Source of the DNA: Bradyrhizobium sp. SRL28
GTDB lineage: Bacteria > Pseudomonadota > Alphaproteobacteria > Rhizobiales > Xanthobacteraceae
Direction: 5' to 3'
DNA length: 64,000 nucleotides
NCBI RefSeq assembly: GCF_018596315.1
Contig: NZ_JAHEAG010000016.1
Span: forward strand, 98,982 to 162,981
This document shows positions 45,168 through 54,071 of the stretch, piece after piece (within the stretch, counting starts at the first letter, position 1; each line of letters begins with the position of its first letter). The notes beneath the pieces are model-generated. The model was not told the DNA's origin and did not search any database. It saw only the letters and a program-made list of their open reading frames with translations. The translations under genes and the position numbers were made by a program.

Positions 45168-46142
45168 ATGACTGACATCAAGACCATTCGCCGTATCGCC
45201 ATCGTCGGCACCGGCGTGATCGGAGCGAGCTGGACAGCGCAGTTTCTCGCCAAGGGACTGCAGGTCGTCGCAACTGACATCGCGCCCGGCGCGGAAATCG
45301 CATTGAGGAAGTTCGTGAAGGCAGCCTGGCCGGCGCTCGAACGGCTGGGCCTCTCACCTGGCGCATCTCAGTCGAACTTGAAGTTCACTGCCGACCTTGC
45401 AGAAGCGTTGGCGGGCGCCGATCTCGTCCAGGAGAACGGTCCCGAGCGGCTGGACTTCAAGCAGAAGCTCTACGGGCAGCTCGATGAGTTGCTGCCGCCC
45501 GACGTGATCATCGCGTCGAGCTCGTCCGGAATCAAAATGAGCGAAATCCAAACCGGCGCCGCATCTTATCCGGAGCGCTGCGTCATCGGCCATCCCTTCA
45601 ATCCGCCGCACTTGATCCCGCTGGTTGAGGTGGTCGGCGGGACAAAGACCTCAGAAGAGACGATCAGGCGGACGATCGAGTTTTACAAGTCGATCGGGAA
45701 GAAGGCGATCCGAATCAACAAGGAAATGCCAGGCCATGTCGCCAATCGCCTGCAGGGCGCGCTGGCGCGCGAGGTCTATTACCTCATTGCCGAGGATGTG
45801 CTGAGTGCTTCCGACGTCGACGATGCGCTGTCCTGGGGACCTGGCCTGCGCTGGGGCATCATGGGCAACATGATGCTCAATCACCTCGCCGGCGGCCCAG
45901 GCGGCATCGAGCACTTCTTTCAGCAATTTGCCGGCCCGATGACGACTTCGTGGAAAACCTTCGGCTCACCGGTGCTCACCCCCGAGATCCAAAAGAAGCT
46001 CGTCGACAGCGTGCATGTCGAAGTCGGAGCACGAACCATCGAGGAACTTGAGGCCGAGAGGGACGAGATTCTGCTCGGCTTGCTGGAACTGCGCACCAAG
46101 CGTTCGGAGATCGTCTCGCGCTACAAGGTAGCAGCCGAGTAG
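45168..46142 (+). CDS. 3-hydroxyacyl-CoA dehydrogenase
   Basis: A 324-residue NAD-dependent enzyme: Rossmann loop IVGTGVIGASWTAQF, Asp at the end of beta-2 (VVATDIAP), catalytic His in VIGHPFNPPHLIPLVEVV with Glu, and Asn in GHVANRLQGALARE. The length and layout fit the single-function L-3-hydroxyacyl-CoA or carnitine dehydrogenase type. It catalyses the third step of the beta-oxidation sequence supplied by the upstream genes. The ATG at 45168 has GGAGAACAAC before it. Confidence 0.92.
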   Translation: MTDIKTIRRIAIVGTGVIGASWTAQFLAKGLQVVATDIAPGAEIALRKFVKAAWPALERLGLSPGASQSNLKFTADLAEALAGADLVQENGPERLDFKQKLYGQLDELLPPDVIIASSSSGIKMSEIQTGAASYPERCVIGHPFNPPHLIPLVEVVGGTKTSEETIRRTIEFYKSIGKKAIRINKEMPGHVANRLQGALAREVYYLIAEDVLSASDVDDALSWGPGLRWGIMGNMMLNHLAGGPGGIEHFFQQFAGPMTTSWKTFGSPVLTPEIQKKLVDSVHVEVGARTIEELEAERDEILLGLLELRTKRSEIVSRYKVAAE

Positions 46143-46225
46143 CGGATGGTGGACCAATAAGCACAATGGTCCGAAGGCGTCAGTGCGTTGATCATTTTCG
46201 TTAAATGCCGGAAGGAAACACGGCC

Positions 46226-47048
46226 ATGCCCACTATCACAACGCAGGATGGCGTCGAGATTTTCTACAAAGCTGGGAAAAGGGCAACCGATCGTGTTCAG
46301 CCATGGATGGCCGCTATCATCCGACGACTGGGACACGCAGATGCTGTTCTTCCTCAATCATGGGTACCGCGTCATCGCCCATGATCGACGTGGTCATGGC
46401 CGCTCCGCCCAAGTCGACGACGGACACGATATGGATCACTATGCCGACGATCTGGCGGCGCTGACGGCGCATCTGGATCTGAAGAGCACGATCCATGTCG
46501 GCCATTCTACGGGCGGGGGCGAGGTGGTGCGCTACCTTGCTCGACACGGCGAGGCCAGATCGGCGAAAGGCGTGCTTGTCGCTGCGGTGCCACCATTGAT
46601 GGTAAAGACCCAAGCGAATCCGGGCGGACTGCCGAAGGACGTATTCGATGGTTTCCAAGTCCAGGCCGCGACCAATCGCTCGCAGTTCTACGGGGAACTC
46701 GCGGCCGGTCCGTTTTACGGCTACAATCGGCCGGGCGCCAAGCCTTCCGAGGCGGTGATCCAAAATTGGTGGCGGCAAGGTGTGATGGGCGGCGCAAAGG
46801 CGCACTATGACGGCATCGTCGCCTTCTCCCAGACCGACTTCACCGAAGATCTCAAGAAGATCGGCATCCCTGCCCTGGTGATGCACGGCGACGACGATCA
46901 GATCGTGCCGTACGCGGATTCGAGCCCATTGTCTGCAAAGCTACTGAAGAACGGTGTGCTGAAGACCTACAAGGGCTTCCCACACGGCATGCCAACGACA
47001 GAAGCGGTTACGATCAATGCCGACCTTCTGACATTCTTCCGAAGCTAG
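46226..47048 (+). pseudogene. Alpha/beta hydrolase (non-haem chloroperoxidase type), frameshifted
   Basis: The expected start MPTITTQDGVEIFYK is read from ATG 46226, but the rest of the gene is in another frame from about 46270 (KLGKGQPIVFSHGWPLSSDD). Adding two bases around 46267-46275 gives the family sequence FYKDWGKGQPIVF. The remainder is complete: nucleophile Ser in GHSTGGGEV, Asp in HGDDDQIVPY and His in FPHGMPTT. A shorter product from ATG 46248 would keep the whole catalytic core. It ends the catabolic operon after an 83-base gap. Confidence 0.72.
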
Positions 47049-47361
47049 GCCAGCGGCGGCATCTTGCCACCTTCGTCCGCGTCGTAGCAGTAGCCAGGCG
47101 CCGACAGTACCTCCACAGGCATTTTAACGGGGCAGCCTCCGAGCGCGCGGCTGCCCCGCTGCGCTCGACCGAGCCGAACTCGTTGCGGGAGCCACCGCAA
47201 ACGGTCGAGGTATTTAGAGCTTGGAAAGCCTTCCTCGCCATTAAGCCAAGGTTTAGGTGGCGCAACCATAGCCGTACCTCGAACGACCCGCGTGCAATGG
47301 AGGATAGATCGATCGGACTTTAAGTTTCTTCGCAAGAACTCGTACCTGCGGAGTTAAAATC
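47049..47361. terminator. Operon-end region with 10-bp hairpin
   Basis: No gene in these 313 bases. CGGGGCAGCC (47128-47137) pairs perfectly with GGCTGCCCCG (47149-47158) around an 11-base loop. It stands 80 bases after the hydrolase stop and is a good place for transcription to end, though no T-run follows. Confidence 0.45.
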
Positions 47362-47667
47362 ATGCGGAGAATTGCTCTTCTAGTCGCTTCTGCCGTGGTC
47401 AATGCATCCACGATTCCCGCAGTCGCGTCTGAATGCATGTCAACAAAGGTCCTCGACGCCTCGCGTGCGCGCTGGGCGACGCTGCTTAGCCAACCAGCCA
47501 ATGTCGACCAAGAGAAAATTTGTCGCGCCTATGCTACCTCATTCTATGAGTCCGTGACGCTGCGGCAGGCTGCAGCAAGGTGCGCCGACGGCGGGCGAAA
47601 TCTCGCTCTGCTTGATTCCGAGATCAACGCCTTCAACGACCTGATATCGACGAAGTGCGGCGGTTGA
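47362..47667 (+). CDS. Small secreted cysteine-containing protein
   Basis: A 101-residue protein with a signal peptide (MRRIALLVASAVVNASTIPA, cleavage near VAS-ECMS) and four cysteines in the mature part (ECMSTK, KICRAY, ARCADG, TKCGG), probably two disulfides. GGAGTTAAAATC precedes the ATG. Not a family I recognise; likely periplasmic. Confidence 0.7.
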   Translation: MRRIALLVASAVVNASTIPAVASECMSTKVLDASRARWATLLSQPANVDQEKICRAYATSFYESVTLRQAAARCADGGRNLALLDSEINAFNDLISTKCGG

Positions 47668-47707
47668 CCCCACTTCTTACCGGTAATAGCAATGGATAGG
47701 TGCAGAA

Positions 47708-47848
47708 ATGGTCCTCTTCCCGCTCATGACTGGCTGGATATGGCTCCACATCTTTACAGCGTCATCGTTTTTATCCTTCGCTCGGCCGGTCCAGGAGACC
47801 TGGCACGGCCACATCTCGATGCGACCTGGTCAACTTGAGGGAGATTGA
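47708..47848 (+). CDS. Possible 46-residue protein
   Basis: A short frame (MVLFPLMTGWIWLHIFTASS, then a polar tail) with a weak AGGT before the ATG. It ends two bases before the start of the next gene and its last codons form that gene's ribosome site, as in coupled translation. The N-terminus is hydrophobic enough for a membrane helix. No homologue recalled; it may be only a leader. Confidence 0.35.
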   Translation: MVLFPLMTGWIWLHIFTASSFLSFARPVQETWHGHISMRPGQLEGD

Positions 47849-47850
47849 AC

Positions 47851-48084
47851 ATGACCCAGGTATATTTCCACTGCACTAACGCAAAGACGGTTTTGGTCGA
47901 TCACTACGGCGCCGTAGTAGACGATCTCGCTGAGGCGCGCGATCACGCGGCCAAGGTCGTACGATCCCTCACTGCAACGCGCGGTCCCGAAGATTGGCGC
48001 AATTGGGTCCTGCACGTCAACGACGACCTCGGCGAAGAACTCTTCGTTGTCCCCTTCGCTTTTGTGCTCGGCAAGCCGCATTAG
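47851..48084 (+). CDS. DUF6894-like small protein
   Basis: A 77-residue protein of the type common in Bradyrhizobium: TQVYFHCTNAKTVLVDHYGA, then DLAEARDHAAKVVRSL and WVLHVNDDLGEELFVVPFAF. The pattern (aromatic start, D-x-x-G, helix, W-x-x-x-V-x-D) fits DUF6894. Function unknown. GAGGGAGATTGAAC precedes ATG 47851. Confidence 0.72.
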   Translation: MTQVYFHCTNAKTVLVDHYGAVVDDLAEARDHAAKVVRSLTATRGPEDWRNWVLHVNDDLGEELFVVPFAFVLGKPH

Positions 48085-48169
48085 TGGCCGCCAAAGCCCG
48101 AGGTCCCGTGACCGATGCTGCCGCTTGGCCGATCCGAGTTTTATATCAAAGGACGACGGAGGGATTCCC

Positions 48170-48889
48170 ATGAACGAGTTACTGACGAAGGTTCTCGACG
48201 CTCACGGTGGCCTGGATCGTTGGCGCAGATATAACAAGGTTGAGGCCAACATTGTCAGCGGTGGCGGCTTGTTTGCGTTGAAGGGCATTTTGCAAGATGC
48301 AAATCCGCGTCGCATGACCGTGTGGCTGCACGAGGAGCGGTCGTCCGTCACACCCTATGGAGCAGCCGATCAGTGCACAATGTTCACACCAGACCGCATC
48401 GCCATCGAGAAACTCGATGGGACTGTTGTCGCCGAGCGGCACGCACCCCGGGATTCGTTTGCCGGACATCAGATGCACACGCCCTGGGACGCTTTGCATC
48501 GCGCCTATTTCAACGGCGAAGCGCTATGGACCTATCTCGCCACGCCTTTTGCCTTCGCGATGGAGCATTTCAAGGTCGAGGAAACTGCGCCTTGGCAGGA
48601 GGGAAAGGAAACCTGGCGGGTGTTGCGTGTCTATTTTCCTGGTTCGATCGAGACACACTGCCAAGTCCAGGATTTCTTCTTCGACGAACAGTACACGCTT
48701 CGCCGCCACGACTACAGTGTCAACATCGCCGGTGGGTTTCCCGCTGCGCAGCTGATGCTGGGATATACCGAGGCAAACGGGTTGCGATTGCCGAGCAAGC
48801 GGCGCGCCTACGTCCGAGGCCCCGATCGGCGTCCGGTATTGGATATGCTTATGGTATCGATCGACATAAGCGACGTTTCCTTCTTTTAG
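48170..48889 (+). CDS. Conserved hypothetical protein (239 aa)
   Basis: A 239-residue soluble protein starting MNELLTKVLDAHGGLDRWRR with GGAGG before it. The opening (a short helix with D-A-H-G-G-L-D-x-W) resembles the start of outer-membrane lipoprotein carrier-like folds, and the rest alternates beta-strands (LRVYFPGSIETHCQVQDFFF). No signal peptide is present. Function not assigned. It overlaps no neighbour; the longer frame to 48047 is a shadow. Confidence 0.7.
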   Translation: MNELLTKVLDAHGGLDRWRRYNKVEANIVSGGGLFALKGILQDANPRRMTVWLHEERSSVTPYGAADQCTMFTPDRIAIEKLDGTVVAERHAPRDSFAGHQMHTPWDALHRAYFNGEALWTYLATPFAFAMEHFKVEETAPWQEGKETWRVLRVYFPGSIETHCQVQDFFFDEQYTLRRHDYSVNIAGGFPAAQLMLGYTEANGLRLPSKRRAYVRGPDRRPVLDMLMVSIDISDVSFF

Positions 48890-49377
48890 GGCGGCACTTA
48901 GGAAATCTCGGCCGACGGATGTCGTGCGGGCTTTCCCGGAGTTCGTCCTCGACGACCGGGGAGTCAGGCGATTTACTTGGTGCAAAGCAACGAGTTGAAC
49001 CGCCTCTACGACAGAAGGTCGGGGTCATTTGGCTCAGCGTCAATCGAAGCGAGAGTTGAACTGCACATTCATTACGACCTGGTCGACGCATTAGCATCCG
49101 CATTTGCCACGATTTGCCGGGATTTAGATCGCTTCACTCGCTCCGACGCTCCTACTCTCATAGCTTGGATCGCGGAGATAAGAGCTTCGCATGTGTTTGG
49201 TACCCCGGCGCGCTTCCGTTCCCTGCGTCCCACGCCGGGCTTGCCTGCGGCCGGTCCTTTTCCCCCGGAGGACCGGCCGCCCCCCTTCCCGGAGGGTGAT
49301 GACGGCGTGACAGGATTGACATGAGCTCTTCAAATCCCGAGCGCGGAAAGTCCTGATCGTTGTTAATGGAGACTGCC
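48890..49377. other. Gene-free region with a 10-bp stem-loop
   Basis: No coding frame supported. GGCCGGTCCT (49249-49258) and AGGACCGGCC (49269-49278) form a perfect stem with a 10-base loop of T, C and G. A cytosine-rich stretch continues to 49300. Possibly a terminator or part of a palindromic repeat family. Confidence 0.45.
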
Positions 49378-50151
49378 ATGACTGAACATGTCAAAAGAGA
49401 GATTTCCGACGGCGTAATGACGCTGACCTTGCAGCGTCCGGAGAAGAAAAATGCGCTCAGCGGAGCGATGTATGACGCATTGTCGGATGCAGTTCGACAA
49501 GCCGACGTAGATGCGTCTGTCCGCGTGGTCTTGTTCCAGGGCGATGGTGACAGCTTCACTGCCGGAAATGACCTAGCGGACTTCGCACACCAGGCCGGCG
49601 CCGAAAATTCGGCTGAGAGTCCCGTCCATCGCTTCATCGAAGCAATCATCAATGCGAGCAAGCCCCTGGTCGCCGCCGTACATGGCAATGCTGTCGGCAT
49701 CGGCACGACCATGCTTTTGCATTTTGATCTGGTCTATCTCGCTGACAATGCGCGGCTGATCACGCCGTTCGTCAGGCTCGCGCTGGTTCCGGAAGCGGCT
49801 TCGAGCAGGCTTTTACCGCTACGGATCGGTCACGTACGCGCCTACGCCATGCTTGCGCTGGGCGAGCCGATGGAAGCGGCCGCGGCACTCGCTTGCGGCC
49901 TGGCGAATGGCGTAGTGCCGCAGGGCGAGCTTCGCAAGAAGGCACGTGACGCAGCGCTCGCACTGTCCAAATTGCCCGGCGGCTCCCTTAGCCAATCCAA
50001 GCGACTGATGCGTGATCTTCAGCGAATCACGGCACAAGCCGCTGAAGAAGAGCAATTGTTCAAGGAGCGGCTGAAGACTGCGGAGGCACGCGAGGCGTTT
50101 GCCGCGTTCGCCGAACGCAGGCCCCCCAATTTCGCGAAGTTACCCATCTGA
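49378..50151 (+). CDS. Enoyl-CoA hydratase/isomerase family protein (isomerase-like)
   Basis: A 257-residue crotonase. The first hydratase Glu is missing (AVGIGTTMLLHFDLV has Thr there) and the second position reads TPFVRLALVPEAASS, where the only acid is the Glu of VPE. This is the pattern of delta3,delta2-enoyl-CoA isomerases and not of hydratases. C-terminal FAERRPPNF is typical of the group. GGAGACTGCC precedes ATG 49378. It stands alone on the plus strand. Confidence 0.85.
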   Translation: MTEHVKREISDGVMTLTLQRPEKKNALSGAMYDALSDAVRQADVDASVRVVLFQGDGDSFTAGNDLADFAHQAGAENSAESPVHRFIEAIINASKPLVAAVHGNAVGIGTTMLLHFDLVYLADNARLITPFVRLALVPEAASSRLLPLRIGHVRAYAMLALGEPMEAAAALACGLANGVVPQGELRKKARDAALALSKLPGGSLSQSKRLMRDLQRITAQAAEEEQLFKERLKTAEAREAFAAFAERRPPNFAKLPI

Positions 50152-50543
50152 CGTTGCCGTTTCGCTGCTCAACCGCCTGAACGGCACAGCGAAGACTGAC
50201 TGCGAGGCATAGCCCCGCGCCGCTGCGACCGACCCGACCGCTGCGCCAGAGTCACGCCTGCTCGAGCCCTGTTGGCTAAGCCAAGGTCGCATTTTGGGCT
50301 GCGATCGTCGGGCTGTTGCTGATCAGTCTGATGCGGGCAGCGCCGGCAGGACCACTCACACCGGCACCGGCGAAATGGTAAAAGGCCTTCCCGCCCTGGC
50401 CGCCGTCAGGATCGCTTTCGGTGACAAGAGCGCCCCGCACAATTGGCTGTGGCGCACATTTTTATTGCAGCAATCTCTCTACACCTGCGTGTCGACGTAC
50501 TTCCACCAGTTACATGGGGCTGGAACAAATTCGGAGACCTATC
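50152..50543. other. Spacer with a hydrophobic frame remnant
   Basis: No complete gene. A plus-strand frame ending near 50382 reads AFWAAIVGLLLISLMRAAPA, like the last membrane helix of some protein, but it has no start, so it may be a fragment. Confidence 0.35.
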
Positions 50544-51063
50544 ATGATCCTGGGTATGAGCTTGGCGACGTTCACAATGGTCCACGTTATCATCAGCCTG
50601 ATTGCAATCGTGGCAGGCCTGATCGTGATGTTCGGGATGCTCGGCTCGAAGCGGATGCCGGGGCTGAACCGCGATCTTTCTTGCATTCACCATCCTGACC
50701 AGTGCTTCAGGGTTTCTGTTCTCACCATCGCTGTTCGAGAAGCTATCGCCGGGCCATATCATCGGCATTCTCTCGCTGGTACTGCTGGCGATCGCCTGTT
50801 TTGCGCTTTACGGCATGAAGCTCGCCGGTGCCTGGCGCTGGATCTACGCCCTCACCGCGTTGGTCTCACTCTATCTCAACATGTTCGTGCTGGTGATTCA
50901 GTCGTTCCTGAACCTGCCGACGCTGCGTGCGCTGGTGCCAAGCTCCGTGGTCCAGGGCATCGTGCTGGCATTCTTCGTCGTCGTGATCATCGGCGTGATC
51001 CGACGATACCGGCCGATCCTCACGTCGCAACTTTGCGCGGAACAACAAGCCTGGCCTTCGTAA
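50544..51063 (+). pseudogene. Small integral-membrane protein, frameshifted
   Basis: Two frames join into one protein of about 170 residues with four to five helices: MILGMSLATFTMVHVIISLI up to MPGLN in the first frame, then IFLAFTILTSASGFLFSPSL and MKLAGAWRWIYALTALVSLY in the second. The change lies near 50673, where one extra C in AACCGCG breaks the frame. GGAGACCTATC precedes the ATG. The family is unknown to me; its end overlaps the convergent MaoC gene by 44 bases. Confidence 0.68.
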
Positions 51064-51514
51064 TCTGAACAACGTCGCCGCGCTGGTTTATCGTCCGGCT
51101 GAGGAGAACTATGGTGCCCCGATCAGGCCGCGAGCGCGATGGCGTGACTTCAACGACTTCGCTCTTAACATGGAGTACGTCGCCGGGACGGGTCGGTGCC
51201 GGCCAGTTCAACTCTCCCCCGGCGCCGACGAACCCGCCGGCGAGTGGCGGACCACTCTCGACATTCAGACGCATCGTGATCGCGGCGGTGTGCCAACCGC
51301 TCGCTGCCAAGCCCTTGAAGAACGTGCGCTCAGCGGCATGCTCGTCCGTATGAAAGGGCTGCGGATCGAATTGATTGGCGAATGCCTTGATCTGCGCTTC
51401 GTCAAGCCTATGCTCCCCGCTGGTAAAGCGTTGTCCGACATGAAGATCTTCAAGGTACAGTTGGTCTGACCGCGTTTTCGTTGCAGCCTCGCTGTTCACT
51501 TGAACCATGGTCAT
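51020..51514 (-). CDS. MaoC-family dehydratase
   Basis: A 164-residue hotdog-fold protein. The hydratase-2 motif is seen as AFANQFDPQPFHTDEHAAER, containing the catalytic Asp and His, followed by GLAASGWHTAAITMRL. MaoC proteins hydrate (R)-specific enoyl-CoA or related thioesters. AGGAGGTAGAC precedes ATG 51514, so the longer frame is rejected. Confidence 0.9.
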   Translation of the reverse strand: MTMVQVNSEAATKTRSDQLYLEDLHVGQRFTSGEHRLDEAQIKAFANQFDPQPFHTDEHAAERTFFKGLAASGWHTAAITMRLNVESGPPLAGGFVGAGGELNWPAPTRPGDVLHVKSEVVEVTPSRSRPDRGTIVLLSRTINQRGDVVQITKARLVVPRKVAT

Positions 51515-51581
51515 GTCTACCTCCTCTGGTTTGACGCTGCTGACGGTCATTTCCGGCTGGTTTCGCCCGCTACACCATTGC

Positions 51582-52067
51582 TCAGGCTGCGAGGCTGGAA
51601 TTACTTGCGTTCAGGCGTTCAGCCTTGTTGTTCCGGGCTTCGATGGCCTTGACGGAGTTTTCAAACGCCTTTTCCAAAACCCGCCTGCCAATGGTCCCGA
51701 GTACGAAGCCGAGCAGCCGCCCCGTCAGGTTTTTGCCGTCGCGTATGACGACCACATCAATGTCGGTCGTGCCGTTGGGCTGACGGGTGAAGGTGTAGGT
51801 GTGGCCCGACGCGCCACCCCACACGTTGGAGTCGATCGTCGTCAGGACGACGCGGTTGGAATCGGTCCAGTCGTAATGCAAGCGCTCCCAGATCCCGCCC
51901 GAGCCTTCCGTGACATCGGCATACGAGCCGCCCCGGTGATGCACCTTGAGGTACGCGTCGGCGCTGTTCCCAAAGAGTTTCGTGCGACCGGGCCCGAAAT
52001 CGGTGAGTCCGGTGACGTATTGCTCGGGCGTCGCTGTGGTTGTGCGATGAAGGTGGATGGTGGACAC
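51582..52067 (-). CDS. SRPBCC-fold protein
   Basis: A 161-residue protein with the START/SRPBCC pattern: VSTIHLHRTTTATPEQYVTG at the start, central YADVTEGSGGIWERLHYDW, and a C-terminal long helix (GRRVLEKAFENSVKAIEARN). Members bind hydrophobic ligands or act as cyclases. The start is taken as GTG 52067 after AAGGAAACCGCAC; upstream residues of the longer frame are unlike the fold. It precedes MaoC by 67 bases on the same strand. Confidence 0.75.
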   Translation of the reverse strand: MSTIHLHRTTTATPEQYVTGLTDFGPGRTKLFGNSADAYLKVHHRGGSYADVTEGSGGIWERLHYDWTDSNRVVLTTIDSNVWGGASGHTYTFTRQPNGTTDIDVVVIRDGKNLTGRLLGFVLGTIGRRVLEKAFENSVKAIEARNNKAERLNASNSSLAA

Positions 52068-52116
52068 GTGCGGTTTCCTTGTTCCGCCTAACGACTGCTC
52101 TGTTTCGGGTCGAAGT

Positions 52117-52443
52117 TCAGTTCGAGGCCGCGTTCGCCTTGCGAACGAGTACGCTGTCGCCTTTCCGGCTGATCTCGATCGCGTCAGCTTGTTGCGGTGT
52201 TGAGAGAACCACGCGCTGACCGGGTGCAAGAACAGATACGACACGGACCGGCGTTCCTGCCTCGCCCTGCGCAAGAGTGGCGACGACGTGAAACCCATCA
52301 CGTTCGACAGTATAGTAAGCGATCCCCGATACCCCGCCGAGGTCGATGCTCTTGCCTGCCATCGGACGCAGGCCTTCAGCACGGGCGGCCGTCAGAGAGA
52401 CGATACCGAATGCAACGGCGAAGAGTATGTTGCGGATTGACAT
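52117..52443 (-). CDS. Secreted hypothetical protein (108 aa)
   Basis: A 108-residue protein with a signal peptide (MSIRNILFAVAFGIVSLTAA, cleavage about ARA-EGLRP) and a small beta-rich mature domain without cysteine. AGGAGAAATCGCT precedes the ATG. It is probably periplasmic. No function recognised. Confidence 0.7.
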   Translation of the reverse strand: MSIRNILFAVAFGIVSLTAARAEGLRPMAGKSIDLGGVSGIAYYTVERDGFHVVATLAQGEAGTPVRVVSVLAPGQRVVLSTPQQADAIEISRKGDSVLVRKANAASN

Positions 52444-52504
52444 AGCGATTTCTCCTATCAGCTTCGAAAGGCGTAGAGCCCATCGAACACAGCTACACCG
52501 TTGA

Positions 52505-52693
52505 TCACGACAACGGTTCGCCGCCCTGGTAAATCCAGGTTCCGTTGACGGAATGAACTATTGGTGCGTTGTCGCGCCGCTCCTTGACGGAATCCGCCGG
52601 CGGGAAAACACTGTCGTAATTCGCGCGGGCTTCTCGTATCAGGCGGAGCCGGTCACGCTCGGCCTTTGAGATAAATTGGATAACTTCACCCAT
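52505..52693 (-). CDS. Small hypothetical protein (62 aa)
   Basis: A 62-residue protein, MGEVIQFISKAERDRLRLIR and then ARANYDSVFPPADSV. This sort of short helical protein with the MGEVIQF start is frequent in Bradyrhizobium. TTGGAGGCGAAT precedes ATG 52693. Function unknown. Confidence 0.68.
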   Translation of the reverse strand: MGEVIQFISKAERDRLRLIREARANYDSVFPPADSVKERRDNAPIVHSVNGTWIYQGGEPLS

Positions 52694-53237
52694 ATTCGCC
52701 TCCAACTGTAATGCCGTGTTTCGGCAGGTGCTGGCTGACAGATGGGGCGAAGAGTGTGGGTCAACAGGCGGGGAATTCGGAAGACATCCTTCCAAATTTC
52801 GGAAGGCCAAGCATCGGGCGCCGACCATGAGATAGCGTGCACGAGAGATTGCGTGCAGACGCGGTCCCCTTTTGGGCCTAAAGGGATCGCATCTCTCAAA
52901 AGCGGGGCACGCAGCGTCGCTCCGATGCCTGCCTACGCCGCGAAGACTCGCTTCAGCCGCTCAGAGCCTGAGTAGAAGTTCTTCGCAGTCGCCCAAGTCA
53001 AACCTCGACACGGACCCGGGCCTTCGTCTACGCGCCGACCGAAATGTTCTCCGAACCAACCACGTCCGTAGACGTCACCCGGCACGGGCGCCTTGAAGTG
53101 GCCGCAGCGAGTTTTCCAGCAGCACGTGACCCTCACGATAGAATACCCGTGGCCATCAAGATGGCCGATTTGCTTGGCGCCCTGAATGCTTTCTGCCAAG
53201 CGGAGCGAAGACTGGCGGTCTGTGGGCAAATGATCGG
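52694..53237. repeat. Degenerate copy of a LysR 3' end and its downstream operator
   Basis: Bases 52722-52975 match 53912-54110 in the same orientation: both run from GGCAGGT, through an inverted repeat, to the coding tail R-L-K-R-x-F-A of a LysR gene on the minus strand. Here only the last dozen residues remain (SERLKRVFAA and stop). The inverted repeat is CCTTCC (52788-52793) and GGAAGG (52801-52806). The remainder has no gene. Confidence 0.6.
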
Positions 53238-53570
53238 CTATAAGTTCTCTTGGATGAAATGTGGACTGAGATGCACGTCAAGCTGTACCAGCGGCGAATC
53301 GCCGATTGCTTTGAAACTGTGAATCTCCCCGGCCTTGATGACGAAGATGTCGCCAGCACGACCTTCGAAAGTCTTGCCACCGACGGTCCACACTCCGCGA
53401 CCTTCACGAATGAACTGGATCTCGTCATAAGGATGCCGATGCGGACCTGGCCCGGAACCGGGCTCCCCGTTGAACAGGAAGACCGACACACCGGTGTCGC
53501 CCTGATCGGCTCCGACAAACTGATGGGTACTACCACCAAAGGGTAAGTCCTCTTGACGAACGTAATGCAT
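53238..53570 (-). CDS. Cupin-domain protein
   Basis: A 110-residue single cupin: first motif GPGPHRHPYDEIQFIREGRG with the metal-binding His-x-His and Glu, second motif AGDIFVIKAGEIHSFKAIGD with the last His. TAGGAGGAATAGG precedes ATG 53570. Small cupins of this kind are dioxygenase-, isomerase- or sensor-like. It lies between two direct repeats, downstream of a LysR gene. Confidence 0.85.
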   Translation of the reverse strand: MHYVRQEDLPFGGSTHQFVGADQGDTGVSVFLFNGEPGSGPGPHRHPYDEIQFIREGRGVWTVGGKTFEGRAGDIFVIKAGEIHSFKAIGDSPLVQLDVHLSPHFIQENL

Positions 53571-53736
53571 TCCTATTCCTCCTATGCGATTGGATGAGTG
53601 TTGCGGCAGGGCAGCCGAGCCGCCACAACTATTTGCCCGCCCGCAGTTCGCTCTGCGCACGAATGACGGGCCGTCCTTGAGCACTTCGTTCGGAACGAAC
53701 GATCCGCGCTCAGGTTCAGCTGGGTGTGGGGCCATA

Positions 53737-53781
53737 CTACACGGTTGGAACTGTTCCTCCATCAATGACGTATTCGGCACC
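53737..53781 (-). pseudogene. 3' remnant of a short-chain dehydrogenase gene
   Basis: On the minus strand the last 14 codons read GAEYVIDGGTVPTV and stop, the standard C-terminal end of SDR enzymes. Upstream sequence in the same frame does not continue as an SDR, so the body of the gene has been lost. It sits between the cupin gene and the LysR gene. Confidence 0.55.
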
Positions 53782-53911
53782 GGAGATGGCTCTCGCCTGC
53801 TGTTGGAATTTCATTCTAGTCTTGCGCACTGCGGCGAAGGATGAACCAGACCATGATCGGTTGCTACGCCGAGCTGTTTTTCTATCCGACCCGCGTCCGC
53901 GCGCTTTGATT

Positions 53912-54071
53912 CCGGCAGGTACTGGTTAGTAGATGGGGTGAAGAGTTTGGGTCAAGGCGGGGGAAACGGGAGACATACTTCCAAATTTTGGAAAGCCTGG
54001 ACCGGGCGCTGACTCACCTAGAGGGACTGCATCGCTCAAGAGCGGGCTCGCAGTGTCGCGCCGATGCCCGG
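53912..54071. promoter_or_regulatory. Operator-bearing repeat downstream of LysR
   Basis: A perfect 15-base palindrome TTCCAAATTTTGGAA lies at 53979-53993, a T-N11-A type LysR site. The segment is the intact copy of the repeat seen at 52722-52975 and would be the promoter of the lost SDR and of the cupin gene on the minus strand. A related TTCGGAA motif occurs near 55028, upstream of the LysR gene. Confidence 0.5.

Noticed and set aside
48977..49324. 115-codon plus-strand frame
   Set aside because: Crosses a perfect hairpin and ends in a proline-rich stretch caused by GC-rich DNA; no start signal.
52933..53229. 98-codon minus-strand frame
   Set aside because: Only its last dozen codons resemble a LysR tail; the remainder has no homology, so it was called a repeat remnant instead of a gene.
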